Both the position numbers and the translations under genes were made by a program. Of a stretch of DNA of 64,000 nt, positions 51,503-61,955 are shown in pieces (position 1 is the first letter of the stretch; each line of letters begins with the position of its first letter). A model generated the notes under the pieces. The model was not told the origin of the DNA, ran no database searches, and worked only from the letters and a program-made list of their open reading frames with translations. Source of the stretch: Verrucomicrobiota bacterium (lineage in GTDB: Bacteria > Verrucomicrobiota > Verrucomicrobiia > Opitutales > Opitutaceae); assembly GCA_016871595.1 (NCBI GenBank), contig VHCY01000002.1:1-64000 (forward strand), in the 5' to 3' direction.

Positions 51503-51594
51503 GCGTCCTTGTCGCGGCGGGCCTTTCGCGGGTCAAGTCCGGCGGAATAGCCTTGGGGTCGGGCGCGCGCCGGCTTTCGCTTTCGCGTCCCCTG

Positions 51595-52971
51595 ATGAAC
51601 CCCGCCGAACGCCGCCCGCCTGACGCGCTGCTGATTCTGTTCTCCGTCCTCGCGTTGGCCGTGGCACTAACGTGGCTGGTGCCCGCCGGGGAATTCCGGC
51701 GGGAGCGCGCGAACGGCCGGCAGGTCGTGGTCGCGGGCTCCTATCAGGAGGTCGCGGCGGCCCCGGCTCCGTGGCACCGCCTGTTCACCGCCCCGGTGGC
51801 GGGGTTCGCCGACCGAGACACCGCGCGGATCATCGCCTTTGTGCTGCTGATCGGCGGGGCCTTCGGCGTGGTCGAGGCCACCGGCGCCGTCGCGGCGGGG
51901 ATCGGCGCGCTCGCCCGGGGCGCGGTCCGGCATCCGGCCCGTCGCTGCTGGCTGGTCGCCGCGCTGATGCTCGCCTTCTCGATCGGGGGGAACACCTTCG
52001 GGATGAGCGAGGAGGTGCTCGTGTTCGTCCTGCTCACGCTCGGGCTGGCGCGGCGGATGGGCTGGGATCCGCTGACTGGGGTCGCGATCCCCTTCATCGG
52101 CGCCGGCGTGGGGTTCGCGGCCGCGGCGTTCAACCCGTTCACGGTCGGCATCGCGCAGGGGATCAGCGGACTGCCGTTGTTCAGCGGCTGGGCGTTCCGG
52201 CTCGCGATGTGGGCCGCCCTCACCGCGATCGCCATCGGGTTCGTGCTGCGCCACATCGCCCGCCTCGAGGCGGCACGGGACGCGGGGACCTGGAACGCAC
52301 CGGACCCCGGGGCGGAGCCGCCGGCGCTGGACGGTTCGCGGCGGGCCGTGCTCGCGCTGTTCGCGCTGGGGATCGTGACGCTGGTGGTGGGGGTGGCGCG
52401 GTGGGACTGGTACATCGACGAGTTGGCCGGGTTGTTCCTCGGGCTCGCGGCGGGTGCCGCCCTCCTGGGGCGGATCCGCCCGAACCGGGCCGCGGGAGCC
52501 TTCGCCGATGGCGCGCGCGCGATGGTGATCCCCGCCCTTTTCGTGGCCCTGAGCAAGGCGGTGCTCGTCGTCCTCCAGGAGGGGCGTGTCATCGACACCC
52601 TGCTCCAGCACGCGAGTTCGAGCCTCGGCGGCCTGCCGCCCGCGGTTTCCGCCCAGGGGATGTTCGCGGTGCAGTTCGGGATCAACTTCCTCGTGCCAAG
52701 CGGCAGCGGCCAGGCGGCGCTCACGATGCCGATTATGGCACCGCTCGCGGACCTGCTGGGCATCCCGCGCCAGGCGGCGGTGATCGCCTTCCAACTCGGA
52801 GACGGGCTGTGCAACTTCGTGATCCCGACGAGCGGCGTGACGATGGGCATCCTCGCGATCGCGGGCATCCCGTTCGGCACGTGGCTGCGTTGGGTGGCCG
52901 CGCTGATGCTGTGGCTGGTGGGCGCGGGGGCGTTCTTCCTCTTCCTCGCCACCACCGTGGTCCGCTGGTAG
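51595..52971 (+). CDS. YfcC-family (C4-dicarboxylate/basic amino-acid carrier-like) membrane transporter
   Basis: TWLVPAGEFRRE, NTFGMSEEVLVFVLL, NFLVPSGSGQAALTMPIMAPLADLLGIPRQ, FVIPTSGVTMGILA. Confidence 0.85.
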   Translation: MNPAERRPPDALLILFSVLALAVALTWLVPAGEFRRERANGRQVVVAGSYQEVAAAPAPWHRLFTAPVAGFADRDTARIIAFVLLIGGAFGVVEATGAVAAGIGALARGAVRHPARRCWLVAALMLAFSIGGNTFGMSEEVLVFVLLTLGLARRMGWDPLTGVAIPFIGAGVGFAAAAFNPFTVGIAQGISGLPLFSGWAFRLAMWAALTAIAIGFVLRHIARLEAARDAGTWNAPDPGAEPPALDGSRRAVLALFALGIVTLVVGVARWDWYIDELAGLFLGLAAGAALLGRIRPNRAAGAFADGARAMVIPALFVALSKAVLVVLQEGRVIDTLLQHASSSLGGLPPAVSAQGMFAVQFGINFLVPSGSGQAALTMPIMAPLADLLGIPRQAAVIAFQLGDGLCNFVIPTSGVTMGILAIAGIPFGTWLRWVAALMLWLVGAGAFFLFLATTVVRW

Positions 52972-52987
52972 GCGACCGCGGGCGGAC

Positions 52988-53920
52988 TCAGGGGTCCAGA
53001 GGCGGCAGGGCCGCGACGATCGCCGACCGCGCCGCCTCGTACGCCGGGGGCAGCATCAGGCCCGAGCCGAGCGTCTCCATCGTCTCGTCCACGAGGAAAC
53101 CGGGGCCGTCGGTCGCGATCTCGAGCAAAATGCCGCCGGGTTCACGGAAGTACACCGAGCGGAAGTAGGTCCGGTCGATGAGCGGCGAGGGCGCGGCCCC
53201 GGCGGACGCTAGGCGTGCGCGAAGCCGCTCGGAAACGCCCGCATCCGCCGCGCGCAGGGCGAGGTGATGCACGGTCCCGGTCCCCGGCCGGCCCGGCTCC
53301 GCGCCCGCGTCCCCGACAAGATCCAGCCAGTGTCCGGGCTGCGCCGGCCCGGCGACCAGGCGGTGGCGGCCATTCTCGGCGCGCTCTTCCCGCCATCCCA
53401 GCAGTTCGCGCAGCACCCGTAAGGTCCGGCCCGGCTCGCGCACGCGCAGTTCAGCGCCGGCCATCCCGCGGAGCTGGTGCGGCGAAGGAATATCGGCGCC
53501 CGACCAACCCGGGCGAGGATCCTGACCGCAAGCGAGGATTTCCACCGTCATCCCGTCGGGGTCGGCCGTGCGCACCAGCGGCTCGCCGAACCGCCGGTCC
53601 GCCTCGGCCGGGAATCCGGCCGTCCGCAGCCGGTCGGCCCAATGGTCGAGACTGCCCTCGGCGGTTGATAACTGGATGCCCGCCACCTGGCCCGTCCCCA
53701 CCCTGCCCCGCGGCGCCCCGGGCCAATGGAAAAAAGTCAGGAGCGTGCCCGGCGTGCCGGCCGTGTCGCCGTAGTACAGGTGATAGGCGGACGGATCGTC
53801 GAAGTTCACGGTGCGCTTGATCGGGCGAAGGCCGAGCACGCGCGCGTAGAAACCGACATTGGCCCGCGGATCCGCGGTCACGGCGGTCAGGTGGTGCAGG
53901 CCGGGCGCGGCGACTTCCAT
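52988..53920 (-). CDS. Ring-cleaving dioxygenase / glyoxalase-superfamily protein
   Basis: Repeated vicinal-oxygen-chelate halves: GLHHLTAVTADPRANVGFYARVLGLRPIKRTVNFDDP; TVHHLALRA; RSVYFREPGGILLEIATDGPGF. Confidence 0.88.
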   Translation of the reverse strand: MEVAAPGLHHLTAVTADPRANVGFYARVLGLRPIKRTVNFDDPSAYHLYYGDTAGTPGTLLTFFHWPGAPRGRVGTGQVAGIQLSTAEGSLDHWADRLRTAGFPAEADRRFGEPLVRTADPDGMTVEILACGQDPRPGWSGADIPSPHQLRGMAGAELRVREPGRTLRVLRELLGWREERAENGRHRLVAGPAQPGHWLDLVGDAGAEPGRPGTGTVHHLALRAADAGVSERLRARLASAGAAPSPLIDRTYFRSVYFREPGGILLEIATDGPGFLVDETMETLGSGLMLPPAYEAARSAIVAALPPLDP

Positions 53921-54042
53921 CCCGCGCAGCGTGCGGCGGCCGCCCTTGGGCGCAACACCCCAGGCGGCGACGGCTGACATTTGCTTCGACATCCATCCGT
54001 CGCACTTCGCAACCTCGGACCCACCTGACGCCACCCAGACCA

Positions 54043-57000
54043 ATGAAGCTGCCCTTCCTTCCCCTCCTCGCGCTCGCCGCGCTGTCGATCCACCCGCGCC
54101 TCGCGGCCCAGGCCGCGCCCGCCGCCCCGCCCGCGAAGCCGGCGGATGGCACCGTCAAGCTGGAGGCGTTCACCGTGACGGGCTCCAATTTCAAGCGGCT
54201 CGACCAGGAGAAGGTGCTGCCCGTCACGGTCTTCAACCTCGAGGCGATGGAGGCCCGCAACGCGCTCACGCCGGTCGAGATGCTCACGGCGCTGCCGCAG
54301 ATCACCAACCTGCCGCTTAACGAGAGCCAGAACGGCGGCGCCAACGCGCGCGGCGACAACGCGAACGTCAACCTCCGCGGCATCGGCGCGGGCAGCACCC
54401 TCGTCCTGCTCAACGGCCGGCGCATCGCCCCGCATCCGATCACCTCCAACGACGGTGGCGTGCCCGCCTTCTACGCGAACGTCAACCAGCTGCCCACCCA
54501 GGGCATCGAGCGGATCGACGTCCTGCGCGACGGCGCCTCCTCGATCTACGGGTCGGACGCGGTTGCCGGCGTGATCAACTACATCACGCGGCGGGACTTC
54601 CGCGGCACCGAATTCCGGCTGCGCCTCGGGGCGCCGGAGCGCGGAGGCGGGGAGAGCGTGCAGGCCACGCTGACCCACGGGCGCGACTTCGCCGGGGGCC
54701 GCGGCCGGCTCCTCGCCACCTTCGATCACTTCCAGCGGGAGGAGATCGGCTATTCCGAGCGCAGCTACACCCGCGAGGCAAACCACACCGCGCAGGCGCC
54801 GGCGGGCTTCAACGCGATCGGCGGCTCCTTCGACGGGCGTTCGGCGGTGAGCGTCTACCCTTCCTTCCGCATCGGCACGGCCACGGCCGCGAACTTCTTC
54901 CGGCCGATCAACGGCGCCCTCACCCTGACGACGTCCTCGCCCACCGCGAGCGTGGCGGCCCGCGCCGCGAGCCCGGAATTCTTCACCAACATCAACCAGT
55001 ACCAGAACACCGGCCACAACCGCTCCAACCGGCAGAACTTCTTCACCGGCCTCGAGTACGACCTGAACGACCGCGTGACGGCCTTCGCCGACTTCTCCTT
55101 CTACCACGCCCAGGCGAAGATCCGCCGGCAGCCCGTCCAGCTCAACGCCCCCGGCTCCGACCAGTTCGCGCCGATGAGCGTCGACAACCCCTTCAACCCG
55201 TACGGTAGCCGCTTCTACCACCCGGCGGGCGCGCCCAACGCGGACGGCACGGCCCGGCTCACCGGCAACCCGCAGCAGATCGTGATGGTGTCGGTGCTGC
55301 TGAAGGACATCGGTCCGGAGCTAATCGAGGTCAATTCCGGCGTCTACCGCGGGGTTGCCGGCCTGCGCGGCCGCTTCCTCGACGGCTGGACCTGGGAAGC
55401 CGCCTTCCTCCACACGCGGGCCTACACGGCGGACGTGTCCAACAACGCCGCGCGCGAGTCCCTGTTCCAGCGTGCCCTGATGCGGACCGACGCCTCCGCG
55501 TTCAACCCCTTCGGCGCGACGTTCCGCGTCGCCGGCAACGCCGTCGTCTATGACCGGCCCTACGTCAACCCGGCGCCGGTTCTCGACACCTTCGTGCAGA
55601 AGTGGCGGCACGACGGCTTCAGCGCCCTGACCAGCGGGGACGTGCGCGTGGGCGGGCCGGTGTTCCGCTTCTGGGGTAACACCGTCTCCGTCGCCGCCGG
55701 CGCCGAGTACCGCCGCGAGCAGTTCCTCGACCTGCGCCCGCCGTACGTGAGCAGCAACCCGCCCGGCTCGGGCCTGAACGAGAATGACAACGATTACCTC
55801 GTGGCCTCGTACGCGCCTGACTCGACCGGCAACCGCGGCGTCTCCAGCGCCTACGCCGAGGCCGTCCTGCCGCTCGTCTCCCCACGGCACAAGGTGCCGC
55901 TGCTGCACTCCCTCGAGCTGACCGGCTCGGCCCGCCACGAGCGTTACAGCGATTTCGGCAACACCACCCGCCCCAAGCTGGGCGTCAACTGGAAGCCCTC
56001 CGCCGGCGTGATGGTGCGCGCCTCCTACAACGAGGGTTTCGCCGCGCCGAACCTGCCCACCCTTTACGCGCCCACCCGCTTCATCGTCGACAGCGCGCCG
56101 GGGCAGACGGACGTCTACCGCAATCAGACCGTGGGCAACGCCACCTACGTGATGCGCCGTTACTCCACCGGCAACCTCGCCCTGCAGCCCGTGGAGTCCG
56201 AGGGCAAGAGCGCCGGGCTGGTGGTCGAGGTCCCGGGGGTGAAGGGGCTCACGCTCACCGCCGACTACTGGCAGATCGACCAGACGAACATCATCGGCAG
56301 CTACACCGACGCGCAGCTGTTCAACAGCGATGCTTCCAAGCTGAACGCCTACACGCAGTCCCAGCTCGCGGCCGGCCGCACCGTCGCGCAGATCGACCTC
56401 GGCTCCGGCACCGCCGCCTACAAGGGCGACCCGGCGATCGTCCGCACGGCCCCGACCGCCGCGGACGTGGCCGCGTTCGCCGCCTACAACGCGGGCAAGC
56501 CGCCGGCCCAGCAGGCCGCGGTCGTGGGCAACATCCTCTCCCGCAGCATCCAGTTCCAGAACCTCGCGCAGTCGTACGCCAGCGGCGTCGACCTGAGCCT
56601 GGCCTACCAGATCCCGTGGGACCGCCTCGGGAAGTTCACCCTCGCGGCCGACTGGTCCTACCTCGCCCGCAACTACCAGCGGCGCGAGGTTCCGGGCGGC
56701 GCGCCTCAGTTCATTGAGCGGATGGAGAACGACGGCAACACGCGCTGGCGCGGCACCACGGGGGTGACTTGGCGCCAGGGCGCCTGGACCGGCGGCCTGA
56801 GCGGCTACTACATCGGCCGCTTCGCCGACTCCGCCACGACGACCGCGGCCACCTACACCAGCCTCGGGGAGCCCCGCTACATCGCCAAGCAGTTCGACAG
56901 CGGCCGCTTCCTCTACCGGTACGTCGTGGGCGAGGTCATCACCTACAACGCCTTCGCCGGATACCGCTTCGGCCGCGAGGCCAACGCCCTCGTGCGCAAC

Positions 57001-57141
57001 ACCAATGTCCGCCTCGGCGTCGTGAACCTCCTCGACCGCGACCCGCCCCTCACCTCCGGCGCCCTCGGCTACTCGCCCTCCGTCCACGGCACGATGTTCC
57101 CAGGCCGCACCTGGACCCTCGAGTTGTCGCGTCGGTTCTGA
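54043..57141 (+). CDS. TonB-dependent receptor
   Basis: Signal peptide, plug NVNLRGIGAGSTLVLLNGRRIAPH...ERIDVLRDGASSIYGSDAVAGVINYITRR, C-terminal Phe (WTLELSRRF). Confidence 0.93.
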   Translation: MKLPFLPLLALAALSIHPRLAAQAAPAAPPAKPADGTVKLEAFTVTGSNFKRLDQEKVLPVTVFNLEAMEARNALTPVEMLTALPQITNLPLNESQNGGANARGDNANVNLRGIGAGSTLVLLNGRRIAPHPITSNDGGVPAFYANVNQLPTQGIERIDVLRDGASSIYGSDAVAGVINYITRRDFRGTEFRLRLGAPERGGGESVQATLTHGRDFAGGRGRLLATFDHFQREEIGYSERSYTREANHTAQAPAGFNAIGGSFDGRSAVSVYPSFRIGTATAANFFRPINGALTLTTSSPTASVAARAASPEFFTNINQYQNTGHNRSNRQNFFTGLEYDLNDRVTAFADFSFYHAQAKIRRQPVQLNAPGSDQFAPMSVDNPFNPYGSRFYHPAGAPNADGTARLTGNPQQIVMVSVLLKDIGPELIEVNSGVYRGVAGLRGRFLDGWTWEAAFLHTRAYTADVSNNAARESLFQRALMRTDASAFNPFGATFRVAGNAVVYDRPYVNPAPVLDTFVQKWRHDGFSALTSGDVRVGGPVFRFWGNTVSVAAGAEYRREQFLDLRPPYVSSNPPGSGLNENDNDYLVASYAPDSTGNRGVSSAYAEAVLPLVSPRHKVPLLHSLELTGSARHERYSDFGNTTRPKLGVNWKPSAGVMVRASYNEGFAAPNLPTLYAPTRFIVDSAPGQTDVYRNQTVGNATYVMRRYSTGNLALQPVESEGKSAGLVVEVPGVKGLTLTADYWQIDQTNIIGSYTDAQLFNSDASKLNAYTQSQLAAGRTVAQIDLGSGTAAYKGDPAIVRTAPTAADVAAFAAYNAGKPPAQQAAVVGNILSRSIQFQNLAQSYASGVDLSLAYQIPWDRLGKFTLAADWSYLARNYQRREVPGGAPQFIERMENDGNTRWRGTTGVTWRQGAWTGGLSGYYIGRFADSATTTAATYTSLGEPRYIAKQFDSGRFLYRYVVGEVITYNAFAGYRFGREANALVRNTNVRLGVVNLLDRDPPLTSGALGYSPSVHGTMFPGRTWTLELSRRF

Positions 57142-57154
57142 CCTCCGACCGTTG

Positions 57155-57195
57155 CAGGGGCGGACCACTCGGTCCGCCCCTGTCTGTTTATTGCG
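57155..57195 (+). terminator. Rho-independent terminator
   Basis: Perfect 12-bp stem CAGGGGCGGACC-ACTC-GGTCCGCCCCTG followed by TCTGTTTATT. Confidence 0.85.
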
Positions 57196-57244
57196 GGCTT
57201 GGCGGCGGGAGAGGCGTCGGCCCATCCTTGGACTCTACCCCCCT

Positions 57245-60232
57245 ATGCCCCGCACCCGCGCCTCCGCCCTGTTGCTGCTGCTTGGCCTGCTCGCGCCGTT
57301 CGCCGCGGCCCAGACCGCCGGCACCATCACCGGCCGCATCCTCAACCCCGCCTCCGGCGAATACGTCCGCCACGCGCGGATCAGCGTGGAGGGCACCTCC
57401 CTGCAGGCGGTCTCGGAGGACGCCGGCGCCTACACGCTCACCGGCGTGCCCGCGGGCACCGTGCGCCTGAGCGTGACCTTCACCGGCTACCGCACCGAGA
57501 CCGCCGCCGTCACGGTCGCGCCGGGCGCGATCGTCACCCGGGATTTCGAGCTGATCAGCGCCCTCCAGGCCGCGGCGACCGATGGCACGGTCCGCCTTGA
57601 GCGCTTCGTGATCAGCTCAGAGCGCGAGGGCAACGCCAAGGCGATTATGGAGCAGCGCAACTCGATGAACATCACCAACAGCGTCGCCTCGGACGTCTTC
57701 GGGGACGTGGCGGAGGGCAACGTCGGCGAGTTCCTCAAGCATATGCCCGGGGTCGAGCTCGACCTGGTGCAGGGCGAGATCCGCACCATCCGCCTCCGCG
57801 GCCTCGACTCGGAGTACACCCAGGTGACGCTCGACGGCGTGTCGCTGGCCAGCGCGGACGCCAACCAGGGCGCCTCGGGCAACGCGCGCGCCTTCAGCTT
57901 CGAGCAGGTCTCCCTCGCCAGCATGGAGTCGATCGAGGTCTCCAAGACCATCAGCGCGGACGTGGACGCGAACGCCCCGGCGGGCACGATCAACCTGAAG
58001 ACCAAGCGGGCCTTCGACCGCGCCGGCCGCCGCGTGTCGGTGCAGGCGAACCTCACCGCGTTCTCGACCCGGTTCAACTTGGACGAGTCCCGGGGCCCCG
58101 ACGACCGCCTCTCGCGGAAGATCCACCCCGGCGGGATCATCGACTACTCGGACGTGTTCCTGAACCGGCGGCTCGGCGTGAACCTGAACATCAGCGAGTC
58201 GATGGCCTATTCCGCGAACGCGCGCACGACCATCACCTACAATTACACGCCGACCGCGGCCGACCCCCGGCCGGTGGTGCCGACGTCCCTCGCCTTCCTG
58301 CACGCGCCGCGCACCAACCGGCGCTCGACCGTGAACCTGACGTCGGACTTCCGCGCCACCCCGGAACTGGTCCTCTCGCTCGGCCTGCTCTACAATTACG
58401 CGGACCTGAACAACCCGCAGCGCGCCCTGACCTTCGGCACCGGCGCGCGCAACACGGTGCTCGGCGGGAATCCGTTGCTCGAGTTCCTCACCAGCGCGCC
58501 CAACGCGACCGTGACCGCCAACCCCGCCGCGATCGTGAAGCAGGGCCAGACCATCACGGCGGTGCCCCGCTTCGAGTTCCGCCGCGGCGCCTTCACCCTC
58601 GAGGGCAAGTTCTCGGGCTCCAACTCGATCAGCTGGTACGACCCCCGCGGCCGGCGGGGCTCGATCCGCGATGCCGGCGGTCCCGTCGCGACCGGGGTGA
58701 CCTTCTCCGCCCGCCGGACCGACCACAAGTCGGCCGACTGGAAGCTGATCCAGGTGGCGGGGCCGGACTGGGACCGAGGGGCCAGCTTCTCGAATCCCAC
58801 CATCACGATCGACGACGGGCGCTACGCCCTCACTGATGTCTACGGCGGTGAGCTGATCGCCTCGCTGCGCACGACCCGGGGGTTGCCGGTCAACTGGAAG
58901 GCGGGGCTCAAGCGCCGGCTGGAGATCCGGGACTTCCGCCTCGATACGGAGTCCCTGCGTTACAACCTGAACGGCGCGCCGGCGCTGGGCGCGTGGGCCG
59001 ACTTCAAGTCGCCCTTCGACTTCGATATGGGCGCCACGAACACCGACTCCTCCGTGCGCTCGCTCAACTGGGGCACCGTGTGGATGCCCGACCTGGTGCG
59101 GATGGGCGCCTTCTACCGGGATAATCCGGCCCGCTTTAGCCAGACGATCACCGCGGCCAACTTCTACAACGCCTTCATCGGCAACCGCCGGAACTACGAG
59201 GAGACCATCGACGCGGCGTTCCTGATGGGCACGGCCACCCTCGGCCGCTTCATTTTGCGCGCGGGCCTCCGGCGCGAGGAGACGCGCACAGACTCCCTCG
59301 AGTTCAACCCCCGCTCGGTGCGCGAGCTGGCCGCGGCGGGCTTCGCCGAGACCAACGGCCGCGCGACCACCATCGACGGGCTCAAGTACCAGTTCTTCAG
59401 CCAGCCCAAGATCCACCGCACGGGCGCGTACGACAACCTGTTCCCCAGCGCCTCCCTCAAGTTCAAGGCCGGGCCCAACCTCGACGCGCAGCTCGGCTTC
59501 AGCTCCACCATCCGCCGCCCGACCTTCCGCGACGTCGCCGGCGTGTGGGTGATCAACGATGACAACCTCACCGTCAGCGCGCCCAACACCGGGCTGCAGC
59601 CGGAGACCTCGCGCAACCTCGCGGCGCGGCTGGCCTACTATTTCGAGCCGGTGGGCATCCTCGCGGCCAACGTCTACCAGAACAACGTGAAGGGCCTCTT
59701 CATCACCAGCCGCCTGACCGCGGCGGAGTTCGGGTACCAGGGGGACCTCGACCTCTCCAACTACGAGTTCATCACCACCACCCCCAGCGCGAACGACGTC
59801 ACCGTCCGCGGGATGGAGCTGGAGTACTCGCAGAGCCTCTCGTTCCTGCCCGGCGTCTGGCGCGGGCTGAACGTGCGCGCCAGCTACACCCGCAGCTACG
59901 CGAGCCTGCGCCGCGCGAACCTGATCCCCCACTCGGTCAACGGCGGCCTCAGCTACGCCCACCGCGGCTTCAACGTGTACGCCTCCGCGACCTGGCGGGA
60001 CAACTACCCGACCACCGTGACCGGCAACCCCCGCTTCTACCGGCACCGCGCGAACGTCGACCTCGGCGGCGGCTACCGGCTGACGCCCCGCTACAGTCTC
60101 TTCTTCTCGGCGCGCAACCTGTTCAACGAGCCCTACCGGATAATGGAACAGGTCGGCGCCAACGCCCCGGTGGTGCAGTTCTACGAGGTGAACGGCACCA
60201 ACTGGACGTTCGGCATCAAGGGCACCTACTGA
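57245..60232 (+). CDS. TonB-dependent receptor with N-terminal carboxypeptidase-regulatory-like domain
   Basis: TAGTITGRILNPASGEYVRHARISVEGT, plug IRLRGLDSEYTQVTLDGVSLASAD, beta-barrel. Confidence 0.93.
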   Translation: MPRTRASALLLLLGLLAPFAAAQTAGTITGRILNPASGEYVRHARISVEGTSLQAVSEDAGAYTLTGVPAGTVRLSVTFTGYRTETAAVTVAPGAIVTRDFELISALQAAATDGTVRLERFVISSEREGNAKAIMEQRNSMNITNSVASDVFGDVAEGNVGEFLKHMPGVELDLVQGEIRTIRLRGLDSEYTQVTLDGVSLASADANQGASGNARAFSFEQVSLASMESIEVSKTISADVDANAPAGTINLKTKRAFDRAGRRVSVQANLTAFSTRFNLDESRGPDDRLSRKIHPGGIIDYSDVFLNRRLGVNLNISESMAYSANARTTITYNYTPTAADPRPVVPTSLAFLHAPRTNRRSTVNLTSDFRATPELVLSLGLLYNYADLNNPQRALTFGTGARNTVLGGNPLLEFLTSAPNATVTANPAAIVKQGQTITAVPRFEFRRGAFTLEGKFSGSNSISWYDPRGRRGSIRDAGGPVATGVTFSARRTDHKSADWKLIQVAGPDWDRGASFSNPTITIDDGRYALTDVYGGELIASLRTTRGLPVNWKAGLKRRLEIRDFRLDTESLRYNLNGAPALGAWADFKSPFDFDMGATNTDSSVRSLNWGTVWMPDLVRMGAFYRDNPARFSQTITAANFYNAFIGNRRNYEETIDAAFLMGTATLGRFILRAGLRREETRTDSLEFNPRSVRELAAAGFAETNGRATTIDGLKYQFFSQPKIHRTGAYDNLFPSASLKFKAGPNLDAQLGFSSTIRRPTFRDVAGVWVINDDNLTVSAPNTGLQPETSRNLAARLAYYFEPVGILAANVYQNNVKGLFITSRLTAAEFGYQGDLDLSNYEFITTTPSANDVTVRGMELEYSQSLSFLPGVWRGLNVRASYTRSYASLRRANLIPHSVNGGLSYAHRGFNVYASATWRDNYPTTVTGNPRFYRHRANVDLGGGYRLTPRYSLFFSARNLFNEPYRIMEQVGANAPVVQFYEVNGTNWTFGIKGTY

Positions 60233-60256
60233 GACGCGCCCGCGGCCCGGGCCGGC

Positions 60257-61849
60257 TCAACCGAGGATCAGGTTGCGCCCGGTCATCTCCGGCGGCTGGG
60301 GCAGTCCCAGCAGCGCGAGCACGGTGGGGGCGATGTCCGCCAGACGGCCGCCCTCGAGCAGGCGCGTCCGGCCCGCCGCGAACTCCTCGCCCACCACGAA
60401 CGCCTCGACCAGGTTCAGCGTGTGCGCGGTGTGCGGTCCGTTGACCGACGGATCCCACATCTGCTCCGCGTTGCCGTGGTCGGCGACCACCAGCGCCTTG
60501 CCCCCGCGCGTGGCGAGCGCGCCGAGGAGTTCCCCCACCCCGGCGTCCGTCGCCTCGACGGCGCGGATCGTCGCGGGCAGGGAACCCGTGTGCCCGACCA
60601 TATCCGGGTTGGCGTAATTGACCACGATGAGCCCGTGCCGGCCGCCGAGGATCGCCTCGCGGGCGAGCCGGGTGACCTCCGCCGCCGCCATCTCCGGCTG
60701 CAGGTCGTAGGTGGCGACCTTGGGGCTGGCGGGACAGGCGCGCGCCTCGCCGGGGAAGGGATCGCCCCGGTAATTGTTGAAGAAGAAGGTCACGTGCGGG
60801 TTCTTCTCCGTCTCCGCGCAGCGGAACTGGGCGATGCCCGCGCGGCTCACGACCTCGCCGAGGATGTTGCGCAGGGCGGGCGGCTTGCCCGAGATGACCT
60901 GCACGGGAAGGCCCTTCTCGTACTCGGTCATCGTCGCGAAATGCAGGTCGAGCAACGGGCCCCGGTCGAAGGCCGCGAAATCCGGCTGCACGAACGCGCG
61001 CGTGATCTCGCGCGGCCGGTCGCCCCGGTAGTTGTAGAACACGACCGCGTCCCCGTCCCGGATGAAGCCGCGCGGGGCGCCGTCCGCCCCGAGGACCGCG
61101 GTCGCCGGGACGAACTCGTCCCCCTTCTGGGTCTCGCTCAGGGGGGCGTCGTAGTAGGCCTGCACGGCGGCCTCCGCGCTGGGCGCGGTGGCGCGGACCA
61201 CGCGGCCGGTGAGCACCTCGTAGGCCTGCCGCACGCGCTCCCAGCGGTGGTCGCGGTCCATCGCCCAGAAGCGCCCGCACACGGTCGCGATCGCGCCGAT
61301 CCCCAGTTCGCGGCAGCGGGCCTCCACCTGGCGGATGTAACCGAGGCCGCTCATCGGGGGCGTGTCCCGCCCGTCGGTGAACGCGTGGATCAGCACCTGC
61401 TCCGGCCGCAACCCGTCCGCCTTGGCCTGGGCGAGGATGCCATAGAGGTGCTCCAGCATCCCGTGCACCCCGGCGTCGCTGACGATGCCCATCAGGTGGA
61501 GCCGCGCGGTGGCGCTGCCCCGGACCCGCGCGATCGCCCCGCGCCACGCGGGGTTGCCGGCCAGCAGGCCCTCCTCGAACAGCTTGTTGAGGCGGACCAG
61601 CTCCTGGTCGACGATCCGGCCCGCGCCGATGTTCTCGTGGCCGACCTCGCTGTTGCCCATCACGCCGTCGGGCAGGCCGACGTCCCGGCCCGAGGCCCGC
61701 AGGAGGGCGTGGGGGTAGCGCGACCGCAGCAGGTCATCGCAGGGCTTGCGCGCGAGGGCCACGGCGTTGGTGGCGTCCTGGGCGCGGTCGGGGTTGCGGC
61801 CCCAGCCATCGCGGATGACCAGCAGCACGGGGGGACGGGAGCAGGACAT
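60257..61849 (-). CDS. gpmI: 2,3-bisphosphoglycerate-independent phosphoglycerate mutase
   Basis: VLLVIRDGWGRNPD, GVMGNSEVGHENIGAGRIV, HAFTDGRDTPP, VVADHGNAEQMWD. Confidence 0.95.
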   Translation of the reverse strand: MSCSRPPVLLVIRDGWGRNPDRAQDATNAVALARKPCDDLLRSRYPHALLRASGRDVGLPDGVMGNSEVGHENIGAGRIVDQELVRLNKLFEEGLLAGNPAWRGAIARVRGSATARLHLMGIVSDAGVHGMLEHLYGILAQAKADGLRPEQVLIHAFTDGRDTPPMSGLGYIRQVEARCRELGIGAIATVCGRFWAMDRDHRWERVRQAYEVLTGRVVRATAPSAEAAVQAYYDAPLSETQKGDEFVPATAVLGADGAPRGFIRDGDAVVFYNYRGDRPREITRAFVQPDFAAFDRGPLLDLHFATMTEYEKGLPVQVISGKPPALRNILGEVVSRAGIAQFRCAETEKNPHVTFFFNNYRGDPFPGEARACPASPKVATYDLQPEMAAAEVTRLAREAILGGRHGLIVVNYANPDMVGHTGSLPATIRAVEATDAGVGELLGALATRGGKALVVADHGNAEQMWDPSVNGPHTAHTLNLVEAFVVGEEFAAGRTRLLEGGRLADIAPTVLALLGLPQPPEMTGRNLILG

Positions 61850-61955
61850 AAGGAATGCAGCGGGGACCGTGGCGCGCGGGCGACGGCGGTCAAAGGCAAT
61901 TCTCCATCGCCGCCTTGCGCCGCGGGGACCTCCCCGTTTCCCTCCCCGCCATCGC

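Noticed and set aside
57155-57182. Long perfect inverted repeat considered as a mobile-element end or REP
   Set aside because: Position after the TonB receptor stop plus T-rich tail fits an intrinsic terminator better; no second copy noticed
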